A stretch of 55,550 nt of DNA from an uncultured Clostridia bacterium. Its GTDB lineage: Bacteria > Bacillota > Clostridia > Oscillospirales > Ruminococcaceae. This document shows positions 49,598 to 55,550 of this stretch, piece by piece (positions within the stretch are counted from its first letter, which is position 1; each line of letters opens with the position of its first letter). The translations under genes and the position numbers were made by a program. The DNA is taken from the NCBI GenBank assembly GCA_947625915.1, contig CANQPX010000010.1:1-55550 (forward strand). Reading direction: 5' to 3'. Under the pieces are notes generated by a model that made no database searches, had not been told where the DNA came from, and was given only the letters and a program-made list of their open reading frames with translations.

Positions 49598-50834
49598 TTC
49601 CGACACCTCCTGCAAGCTTATCGTTGCGGCGTTCTCTTGTAAACGCCATCATCTGCGGAGCTTTCTTCAAAAGCTCGAAGTCGCACTCGTCAACGGCGAT
49701 ATGCTGTTTTATAAGGGAAGTGTAGATACCCGCACGTTTAACGTCTCCCATAAGGATAAAGCCTTTGAGTTCGCCGTACTTTGAAACAAGCTTCTTGTAA
49801 TTCCTTTCGCCGTCCGTTTCAACAAAAGCTTCGCCGTCATAACTTCCCGCCGTGATTATATGCAGTCCGAAAAATCCTATTGCGTTCATTGGAATGGCGT
49901 TGAGATAGCGGAAGTCTGTTCCCGCCATATTTTTTCCCGCTGCTTCGCCCTGCATGAAAGCATTTGGGAGAAGTGCGAGGATCTTCCGCTGTCCCGTTGT
50001 GATGTCAAGTGATTCGGTGCAGTCTCCTGCCGCGAAAACGTCTTTCAAGCCTTCCACCATCTGGCGGTCATCGGTAACTATGCCGCGTTCCACTTTTCCT
50101 CCCGCTTCGGAAACAAGTTCCGTATTGGGGCGAACGCCCACCGCAAGTATCACCATATCAAATCCCACTTTATCGCCGTTTGCCAAAACAGCGGAATTTT
50201 CGCCGAACTCTTTAACGCTTGTTCCGAGAATGAACTTAACGCCCTTGCTTTCGATGTGCTTCTGCATTATCGAGGAAGCTTCCGGGTCAAGGATCGAAGG
50301 TAGTATCCTGTCCGCAAGATCTATTACCGTCATATCCGCGCCGTAATGTTCCAGCGCTTCGGCTGCTTTAAGACCGATAAGTCCCGCTCCGACGATAAGG
50401 ACTTTCATTCCCTCGGAAACTTTTTCTTTTATCGCTTTTACGCTGTCAAATGTCATAAAGGTGAACTTGTTTTTAACTTTATCCAAGCCGTCCATAGGCG
50501 GGACGAAAGGTTTTGAACCTGTTGCCACCATAAGTTTGTCGTAATTTATCTCATTGCCGTTTTCAATGGTAACGGTCTTTTTGGCAGCGTTTATCTTTGT
50601 GACTCTTGTGCCGAGGAGCGTGTCAACATCGTTCTTTTCGTAAAAATCTTCATCGCGGTAACGCATATTTTCGTCCGTTACGTCACCTTTAAGCCAGTAG
50701 GAAATAAGGGGACGTGAATATGTATGATAAGTTTCGTCCGAAATAACTACTATCTGTCCTTTTGTATCGACGGAACGTATGCCTTGGATAGTTCCGATGG
50801 CAGCGGCGGAATTGCCTATAATTACATACTTCAT
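49587..50834 (-). CDS. FAD/NAD(P)-dependent oxidoreductase of the glutamate synthase operon
   Basis: A 415-residue pyridine nucleotide-disulfide oxidoreductase fold protein, like NADH-rubredoxin reductases. FAD motif IIGNSAAAIGTI is at 4-15, with ATGSKPF, the second dinucleotide motif LIVGAGLIGLKAAEALEHYGA, and FAAGDCTES near the FAD end. It lacks a CxxC redox pair at the active site, so electrons probably go from NAD(P)H to the Fe-S partner. Start 50834 sits in TAATG with the stop of the ferredoxin gene. It probably feeds electrons to the FMN subunit. Confidence 0.88.
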   Translation of the reverse strand: MKYVIIGNSAAAIGTIQGIRSVDTKGQIVVISDETYHTYSRPLISYWLKGDVTDENMRYRDEDFYEKNDVDTLLGTRVTKINAAKKTVTIENGNEINYDKLMVATGSKPFVPPMDGLDKVKNKFTFMTFDSVKAIKEKVSEGMKVLIVGAGLIGLKAAEALEHYGADMTVIDLADRILPSILDPEASSIMQKHIESKGVKFILGTSVKEFGENSAVLANGDKVGFDMVILAVGVRPNTELVSEAGGKVERGIVTDDRQMVEGLKDVFAAGDCTESLDITTGQRKILALLPNAFMQGEAAGKNMAGTDFRYLNAIPMNAIGFFGLHIITAGSYDGEAFVETDGERNYKKLVSKYGELKGFILMGDVKRAGIYTSLIKQHIAVDECDFELLKKAPQMMAFTRERRNDKLAGGVGNAN

Positions 50835-51283
50835 TACTCTTCGCCCCTTTCCTCGAAAACTATCGCCCTGTTGGGACAATTTGCCGCGCAGGCGGGTTCG
50901 CCCGAATTGTTCTTGATGCAGAGATCGCATTTTGCAATAGTTTTTCCGCCGTTCTTTTCGTCGATCACGATACAGCCGTAAGGACAGGAAAGAACGCAGG
51001 TATAACAGCCTACGCAGCGGTCGGTGTTTACCGAGATAACTCCGTTTTCCACCGAAAGCGCGCCTGTTATGCAGCCTTTTACGCAGGGGTGTTCCGCACA
51101 GTGGCGGCACTGGACGGCAAAGTTTATGCCGTCGCCTTCTTCAACGGTTATGCGCGGAACGGGCGCTCTGTCAAGCTTGAAAGCTTTTGCCATGTCGGTC
51201 TCGCCGCTGTTGGCAAAAGCGCAGTAATATTCGCAAAGATGGCAGCCTAAGCACCAATCTTCGTTTACATACACTCTTTTCAT
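50834..51283 (-). CDS. Polyferredoxin-like 4Fe-4S electron carrier
   Basis: A 149-residue protein with four cysteine groups: CLGCHLCEYYC near the start, CRHCAEHPCVKGC, CVGCYTCVLSCPYG, and CDLCIKNNSGEPACAANCPN. The pattern is that of DMSO reductase subunit B-type ferredoxins holding up to four 4Fe-4S clusters. It lies between the FAD protein (overlapping stop/start) and, after a 236-bp gap with a palindromic repeat, the FMN subunit. Role: electron transfer inside the split glutamate synthase. Confidence 0.9.
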   Translation of the reverse strand: MKRVYVNEDWCLGCHLCEYYCAFANSGETDMAKAFKLDRAPVPRITVEEGDGINFAVQCRHCAEHPCVKGCITGALSVENGVISVNTDRCVGCYTCVLSCPYGCIVIDEKNGGKTIAKCDLCIKNNSGEPACAANCPNRAIVFEERGEE

Positions 51284-51300
51284 CCGTAAAACAACCTTTC

Positions 51301-51510
51301 TATAAGAGTTAAGTTTTGAGAGTTGAGAGTTGAGTTTTGAGAGTTGAGATATTGCAGAAACGCTTATATTCCAACCTTAAATTTTAATTATTGTAAAACT
51401 CAATTTAGGGTTTAGATTTAGCCTTTCTTAATTAAGTTTAGAATAGGGAACTGACAGTTTATGTCAATATCTCAACTCTTAACTTTTAACTCTCAACTCT
51501 GAATAACCGG
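51301..51510. repeat. Imperfect inverted repeat inside the glutamate synthase operon
   Basis: About 210 bp, no gene. Outer ends are made of TTGAGAGTTGAG units (left, 51316-51349) and CTCAACTCTTAACTTTTAACT units (right, 51471-51500). GAGTTGAGATATT (51341-51353) pairs perfectly with AATATCTCAACTC (51466-51478), and the inside also has inverted similarity around a centre near 51410. The words match the tail at 600-631. It looks like an inserted MITE-like element; the operon is split but not broken. Confidence 0.7.
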
Positions 51511-51519
51511 CGAAGCCTG

Positions 51520-53025
51520 TTATTCACCGGCGTGCTGTATTCCCAGAATGTCAAGTTCTTTCTGGTTCAGACCAACGCCGCGGAGCATGAGTCTGTTGCC
51601 GCGAAGTGCTTCAATGGAATTTATACCCATGCCGCCCATTATTTCCTTGATCTCGTGATCCCAAGCGTGTACAAGATTTACGAGCCGTTTATAGCCTATT
51701 TCGGGATTGAGTCGTTTTACAAGGTCGGGACGCTGTGTCGCTATGCCCCAGTTGCACCTGCCCTCGTGGCAGCTCCTGCAAAGGTGACAGCCCAGCGCAA
51801 GAAGTGCGGGAGTTCCTATGTAAATAGCGTCCGCGCCAAGAGCGATAGCTTTTACCGCGTCGGAAGATGATCTTACTGAACCGCCTACAACTATTGATAC
51901 TTCATTTCTTATGCCTTCATCGCGGAGACGCTGGTCAACAGAAGCAAGGGCAAGTTCTATCGGGATACCCACATTGTCGCGTATCCTTGTGGGAGCAGCG
52001 CCCGTTCCGCCTCTGAAACCGTCTATGGCAATTATATCCGCGCCTGAACGCGCTATACCCGATGCTATAGCCGCAACGTTATGCACGGCGGCGATCTTTA
52101 CGATAACGGGTTTTGTATATTCGGTAGCTTCTTTAAGTGAGAAAATAAGCTGGCGAAGATCCTCGATAGAATATATATCGTGGTGAGGAGCAGGTGAGAT
52201 AGCGTCTGTTCCCATAGGGATCATACGCGTTCTGGAAACGTCCTCGCCGATCTTTGCGCCGGGAAGATGTCCGCCGATACCGGGTTTTGCGCCTTGTCCC
52301 ATTTTTATTTCGATAGCCGCTCCCGCGTCAAGATATCCCTTGAAAACGCCGAAACGTCCCGAAGCTACCTGAACTATGGTGTTCTTTCCGTACTTGTAGA
52401 AATCCTTATGCAGACCGCCTTCGCCGGTGTTGTAATATGTACCCAGTTCCTCTGCGGCTCTTGCAAGGCTTTCGTGAGCGTTCTTGGATATCGAACCGTA
52501 AGACATTGCGGAGAACATTATCGGAACGTTAAGTTCAAGATATGGCGGAAGGTCGGTATTTACCGAACCGTCGGGGTTCTTGACGATATGGCTCGGTTTT
52601 TTGCCGAGGAAAACTTTTGTCTCCATAGGTTCACGGAGCGGGTCTATGGACGGGTTAGTTACCTGCGAAGCGTTTATGAGCATTTTATCCCAGTAAACGG
52701 GGTAATCTTTGGGCGTTCCCATAGAGGAGAGCAGAACGCCGCCGCTTCCCGCCTGACGGTAGTTTTCGATCATTATCTGCTGGGTATAGTTTGCGCTTTC
52801 GCGGAAAGAATTTTCGTTGGGGCGGATCTTCAATGCGCCTGTAGGGCAGATGCATACGCATCTCTGGCAGTCAACGCATTTACTTTCGTTTGCAAGCATT
52901 TTATCATAATCCGCATCATAATAGTGTACCTCGTTTGAACACTGACGTTCGCAGGCGCGGCATTTTATGCATTTATCCGTATTACGGAGCACCTCGAACT
53001 GGGCAGGAAAAAAGTTTACAGGCAT
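51520..53025 (-). CDS. Glutamate synthase FMN-binding subunit with ferredoxin domain
   Basis: A 501-residue protein. Two 4Fe-4S motifs at the N-terminus (CIKCRACERQC and CVDCQRCVCICP, about 18-65) precede the FMN-binding glutamate synthase barrel: PIMFSAMSYGSIS, GEGGLHKDF, GQGAKPGIGGHLPG, AIDGFRGGTGAAP, and then CHLCRSCHEGRCNWGIATQRPDL with cysteines of the 3Fe-4S type. It makes glutamate from 2-oxoglutarate and the ammonia released by the amidotransferase subunit. It overlaps the upstream amidotransferase gene by 10 bp. Archaeal-style split arrangement. Confidence 0.93.
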   Translation of the reverse strand: MPVNFFPAQFEVLRNTDKCIKCRACERQCSNEVHYYDADYDKMLANESKCVDCQRCVCICPTGALKIRPNENSFRESANYTQQIMIENYRQAGSGGVLLSSMGTPKDYPVYWDKMLINASQVTNPSIDPLREPMETKVFLGKKPSHIVKNPDGSVNTDLPPYLELNVPIMFSAMSYGSISKNAHESLARAAEELGTYYNTGEGGLHKDFYKYGKNTIVQVASGRFGVFKGYLDAGAAIEIKMGQGAKPGIGGHLPGAKIGEDVSRTRMIPMGTDAISPAPHHDIYSIEDLRQLIFSLKEATEYTKPVIVKIAAVHNVAAIASGIARSGADIIAIDGFRGGTGAAPTRIRDNVGIPIELALASVDQRLRDEGIRNEVSIVVGGSVRSSSDAVKAIALGADAIYIGTPALLALGCHLCRSCHEGRCNWGIATQRPDLVKRLNPEIGYKRLVNLVHAWDHEIKEIMGGMGINSIEALRGNRLMLRGVGLNQKELDILGIQHAGE

Positions 53026-54131
53026 TTTCTTTTACCCTCCTCGCTAAGATCTACAATTACAGGCTCGCCGCCGCGGGGGCTCCATACGTTTTCTGCGTCG
53101 GGGCAAATTGCGCGGATAGCGCATTCCTCGCTGGCGATATATACCATATCTTCTTTTTCGGCAACTACCATCGAACGGAGTTTCAGTCTGTCGTTAAGCG
53201 CCATAAGTCCGCCTGTGTAGCCGAGTATTATGGAGAAAGGACCTGTTATCAGCAGACTGGAAAAAGCGTTGCGGAAATATTTGAGTTTGGCGGCTTTTTC
53301 GGGGTCGGTCTTTTCCAAGGCGTCTATTTCGCTCCAGAAAGGCGCGGCGATTATGCCGGAGATATCCTCGAGGCTGAGCTGCTGTTTTCTGTTGAGGTAA
53401 TCGAAAATGTATGTGATGACTTCCGTATCGGTAAGAAGCGTACATTTATAGCCGAACATTTCGATAAAGCGGCGGTTCGCATCGTAAGAGGAGATCTCTC
53501 CGTTATGTACTATAGTATAGTCGAGCAGTGAGAACGGGTGTGCGCCGCCCCACCAGCCGGGGGTATTTGTGGGGTAACGTCCGTGAGCTGTCCAAGCGTA
53601 GCCGTTATATTCGTCAAGGCGGTAGAATTCTCCCACGTCCTCGGGGAAACCCACAGCTTTGAAAACGCCCATGTTTTTTCCGCTGGAAAAAACATATGCG
53701 CCGTCTATATCGTTATTTATGCGTATAACGCATTTTGCGACAAATTCTTTTTCGTCGAGTTGGGACGAAGCGATCTTTGTGGGCAGGGGATTTACGAAAT
53801 ATCTCCAGATAAGGGGTTCGTTGGTTATTGCGGGGACTTTCTTTGTGGGGATACGGCTGAGGTTGACCACATCGAAATGGCGGTCGAGGAAACGTTCGGT
53901 CTGTTCTCTTGCGGTATTGGAATTGTAGAACACGTGGAACGCGTACAGGTCTTTGTATTCGGGATAGATACCGTAGCCTGCGAAGCCGCCTCCCAGACCG
54001 TTGGAGCGGTCGTGCATATAGGAAATGGACTTAACGACATCGCTGCCGTTGAGTCTTCTGCCGTCGCGGCTGATAAAGCCGGATATGGCACAACCCGAAG
54101 GTATTCTGATCTCGCCTTCTTTTAAAAGCAT
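53016..54131 (-). CDS. Glutamate synthase glutamine amidotransferase subunit
   Basis: A 371-residue class II (Ntn-type) glutamine amidotransferase, first gene of the operon. The catalytic Cys of this class must be N-terminal; here it is probably C14 in PSGCAISGFI, so a 13-residue propeptide would have to be removed. Other marks: GLGGGFAGYGIYP, HGRYPTNTPGWWGGAHPFSLLDYTIVHNGEISSYDANRRF and TDTEVITYIFDYL. Start 54131 has GGAGAG. It is preceded by a leader with a terminator hairpin. Confidence 0.92.
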   Translation of the reverse strand: MLLKEGEIRIPSGCAISGFISRDGRRLNGSDVVKSISYMHDRSNGLGGGFAGYGIYPEYKDLYAFHVFYNSNTAREQTERFLDRHFDVVNLSRIPTKKVPAITNEPLIWRYFVNPLPTKIASSQLDEKEFVAKCVIRINNDIDGAYVFSSGKNMGVFKAVGFPEDVGEFYRLDEYNGYAWTAHGRYPTNTPGWWGGAHPFSLLDYTIVHNGEISSYDANRRFIEMFGYKCTLLTDTEVITYIFDYLNRKQQLSLEDISGIIAAPFWSEIDALEKTDPEKAAKLKYFRNAFSSLLITGPFSIILGYTGGLMALNDRLKLRSMVVAEKEDMVYIASEECAIRAICPDAENVWSPRGGEPVIVDLSEEGKRKCL

Positions 54132-54146
54132 ATACTCACTCTCCTG

Positions 54147-54194
54147 AAAAAAATTCGGATAACTATCTTCAAGCCGAATTCCGACTGACTTGAA
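54147..54194 (-). promoter_or_regulatory. Attenuator-like leader of the glutamate synthase operon
   Basis: In the RNA, AATTCGG (54174-54180) pairs with CCGAATT (54152-54158), followed at once by seven U residues: an intrinsic terminator ending about 15 nt before the start codon. An alternative stem TTCAAG (54189-54194) with CTTGAA (54168-54173) would trap the terminator's 5' arm in its loop. An antitermination switch is likely, and the nearby ANTAR protein is the obvious candidate. Confidence 0.65.
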
Positions 54195-54204
54195 TTCAAT
54201 ATAT

Positions 54205-54233
54205 ATGATAACACATAAAAAAACGCTTGTCAA
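54205..54233 (-). promoter_or_regulatory. Glutamate synthase operon promoter
   Basis: Minus-strand TTGACA (54228-54233), 17-bp spacer, TATCAT (54205-54210). Confidence 0.78.
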
Positions 54234-54237
54234 GGGA

Positions 54238-54271
54238 TTTTTGCAAGTTTTTTCGATAAAACTTGCAAAAA
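54238..54271. promoter_or_regulatory. Perfect 14-bp inverted repeat upstream of the glt promoter
   Basis: TTTTTGCAAGTTTT (54238-54251), loop TTCGAT, AAAACTTGCAAAAA (54258-54271). It begins 5 bp upstream of the -35 box, between divergent genes, so it is more likely an activator or regulator site than a terminator. Confidence 0.65.
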
Positions 54272-54375
54272 TGCGTAAATATTTTATGAATATAGGTTAA
54301 ATATCTTTGAAAACTGGAATAATTTTAATTTTAAATTTCATTTTTAAAGGCGGATACAGCAATTTGCACTAATTG

Positions 54376-54404
54376 TTGACAAAATTCGCGTTAAGTGTTA
54401 TACT
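54376..54404 (+). promoter_or_regulatory. Promoter of the zinc-ribbon protein gene
   Basis: TTGACA (54376-54381), 17-bp spacer, TATACT (54399-54404). The rest of 54272-54375 is AT-rich and shows nothing else. Confidence 0.85.
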
Positions 54405-54466
54405 ATATGTATATGAGCAGACAATGAGAGCAATACTATGTTGTAAGTGCGAAAGGAGAAGCATAT

Positions 54467-55309
54467 ATGAGATGCACCGAGTGCGGATCGGAAGTCGCGG
54501 AAAATGATGTTATTTGCCGCAGCTGCGGCGCGGAAATAATTTTTACCGCAAATGATGTCATAAATGATAATGCCGCCGATGAAAATGAAAACATTAAAGA
54601 AAACACAAGATCGACAAAAAAGAAAAGTTCCGCCAAGAACCGTAAAGACGGCAAAAATAAACGCGCGTTCGCCGTCGGCATTGCCTCTGTCCTGATCGCA
54701 GCAGTGCTGATAACGATAATAATTATATGTATAGTTTCCGCGGTAAAGTCCGGCGAGGGACGCAGACTTTTCGATAAAGTCCCGTTGGGCAGAGATGTGG
54801 AAAAGGTCAGCGCAGATACGGAAACGGATTTCATTCCCGGGGAAAGCTCGGCTTACGGAGCATTGAATTATATCGCAGACTATGATTATATATGCGAATC
54901 GGAGAAAGACGCTGATGTGGGCGGCATAAAAGTTCCGCAGTGGGCGGTGATGTTAGACGAGGACGGAACGGGCAATATAACGAAAGTTACGCTTTACAGC
55001 TTCGGAGTTTTGAAACATAACTGGATGGGCGTAAAGCTTTCAGAAAAGTTTGAGACATCTTCGATAGATTTCGGCATGAAATACAAAGAAGCCGAGAGAA
55101 AACTCGGGCTGAAACCTTATGCCGTTGTGAAAGACAGCAATTCAAACACCGAAACTTATACTTATAGGTACCATTACACCGATACCGAGTCGGGAAATAA
55201 CTGTGTGATGAATTTCTGTATGGTCGTAAGTGATGTTGACGGTCAGGTAAAAGATGTCAGCGAAGAAAAACTTGACTATCTTAACCTTATTCTGAGCGGA
55301 ATTTCGTGA
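54467..55309 (+). CDS. Zinc-ribbon membrane protein of unknown function
   Basis: A 280-residue protein. An N-terminal zinc ribbon (CTECGSEV, ICRSCGAEI; residues 3-23) is followed by a charged Lys/Asn/Glu linker (about 35-68), one membrane helix (about 69-93) and an outside domain of about 185 residues. The outside domain contains MKYKEAERKLGLKP, similar in style to SmpA/DUF-type surface repeats, but I do not recognise a family. Such zinc_ribbon-TM proteins are common and varied in Clostridia. Own consensus promoter and AAAGGAGA site. Confidence 0.8.
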   Translation: MRCTECGSEVAENDVICRSCGAEIIFTANDVINDNAADENENIKENTRSTKKKSSAKNRKDGKNKRAFAVGIASVLIAAVLITIIIICIVSAVKSGEGRRLFDKVPLGRDVEKVSADTETDFIPGESSAYGALNYIADYDYICESEKDADVGGIKVPQWAVMLDEDGTGNITKVTLYSFGVLKHNWMGVKLSEKFETSSIDFGMKYKEAERKLGLKPYAVVKDSNSNTETYTYRYHYTDTESGNNCVMNFCMVVSDVDGQVKDVSEEKLDYLNLILSGIS

Positions 55310-55342
55310 TCGTCAGCAGGTGAAAATTGCCCGATTTGCCAA

Positions 55343-55410
55343 TTTTATGTGCAATATGCTGTGATTACAATATTTTTTGACAAATTTTTATGTGCAAAAC
55401 GCTGATTATT
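55343..55410 (+). repeat. Direct repeat upstream of the right-edge promoters
   Basis: TTTATGTGCAATATGCTG-TGATTA (about 55344-55367) recurs as TTTATGTGCAAAACGCTGATTA (about 55388-55409), 44 bp apart, with a TTGACA between them. The copies could be binding sites for a regulator. Confidence 0.6.
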
Positions 55411-55420
55411 AAAAAAACGC

Positions 55421-55449
55421 TTGACAAAACATTGCAGATGTAGTATACT
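55421..55449 (+). promoter_or_regulatory. Right-edge promoter P1
   Basis: TTGACA (55421-55426), 17-bp spacer, TATACT (55444-55449). Confidence 0.85.
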
Positions 55450-55518
55450 GATAAAGCTGACTCACGAAGGGCATGAGGGACTTAGAAAAAATTCTGAAAA
55501 GAAATTTTGAAAAAGTAC

Positions 55519-55547
55519 TTGACAAGCGAGTGAGGATGTGATATAAT
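55519..55547 (+). promoter_or_regulatory. Right-edge promoter P2
   Basis: TTGACA (55519-55524), 17-bp spacer, TATAAT (55542-55547), 98 bp after P1. Tandem perfect promoters like these usually drive rRNA or tRNA operons; the transcribed gene lies beyond the window. Confidence 0.85.
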
Positions 55548-55550
55548 GAA

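Noticed and set aside
48242-49642. 466-codon rightward open frame over the ANTAR and GXGXG genes
   Set aside because: It crosses two well-supported leftward genes and the intergenic promoter; antisense shadow.
54147-54233. T-box leader for the glt operon
   Set aside because: The leader is only about 65 nt and lacks a specifier loop and the T-box sequence.
55421-55550. Start of an rRNA gene within the window
   Set aside because: Only promoters are visible; no rRNA sequence is present before the end.

Overview
The window looks like a chromosomal segment of a gut Firmicute of the Ruminococcus / Oscillospiraceae type. This rests on gene content and style, not on a database match. The evidence is: near-consensus TTGACA-17-TATAAT promoters, strong GGAGG ribosome sites, the ylxM-ffh-rpsP-khpA-rimM-trmD cluster, type III pantothenate kinase, the LL-diaminopimelate aminotransferase (DapL) route, a split ferredoxin-type glutamate synthase with an ANTAR regulator, and type IV pilin-like proteins of the sort known from ruminococci. 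No tRNA, rRNA gene, CRISPR array or transposase was seen. Two tandem strong promoters at the right edge suggest that a highly expressed (rRNA or tRNA) operon starts just outside.

Layout. 1-631 is a mosaic of large imperfect inverted repeats. 0.6-5.9 kb holds mgtE (with a structured leader), purA, a pantothenate-type ECF S component with coaX, and HPr. 6.1-11.2 kb is one leftward operon for signal recognition, ribosome maturation and tRNA methylation (ylxM, a 52-aa ORF, ffh, a small membrane protein, rpsP, khpA, a TPR-like membrane protein, rimM, trmD), driven from a consensus promoter with a perfect 23-bp palindrome at its start point. 11.5-16.4 kb is a rightward three-gene defence operon: a zinc-hook ABC-type ATPase of the AAA_13/RloC kind, McrB and McrC. 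16.5-19.2 kb is the glycolytic operon tpiA - small membrane protein - gpmI.

19.4-25.1 kb is an accessory island. It holds two Rpn-type PD-(D/E)XK nucleases, each with an internal ribosome site and start codon that would make the C-terminal part alone, followed by duplicated free-standing C-terminal cassettes. Three prepilin-like genes and a C39-like membrane peptidase are interleaved. 25.2-38.3 kb holds a metallophosphoesterase, a solitary CcpA-type regulated sugar-binding lipoprotein, a ClpP-like (TepA) protease, uppP, a FtsK/SpoIIIE translocase, an AT-rich NYN-domain gene with a folded leader, a YgiQ radical SAM protein overlapping a ComEC-like metallo-hydrolase, DUF3006, a MurR/RpiR regulator and a flavoprotein. 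38.4-45.6 kb holds a PAP-repeat SHOCT protein, Mrp, a duplicated DUF305 protein, two MATE exporters, a lone MNT-type nucleotidyltransferase and an amidohydrolase. 46.1-54.1 kb carries dapL, dapF, an ANTAR protein and the five-piece glutamate synthase operon, whose leader contains an intrinsic terminator and a competing hairpin. The last gene is a zinc-ribbon membrane protein.

The most unusual points are: the Rpn islands with intragenic and duplicated C-terminal cassettes; the AAA_13-McrBC operon with a folded leader; a dispersed two-hairpin element present twice with compensatory base changes; a seven-hairpin mosaic between MATE and dapL; and the attenuator-like glutamate synthase leader close to an ANTAR gene. 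Functional statements rest on motif recognition and established family knowledge. Nothing was checked by search.
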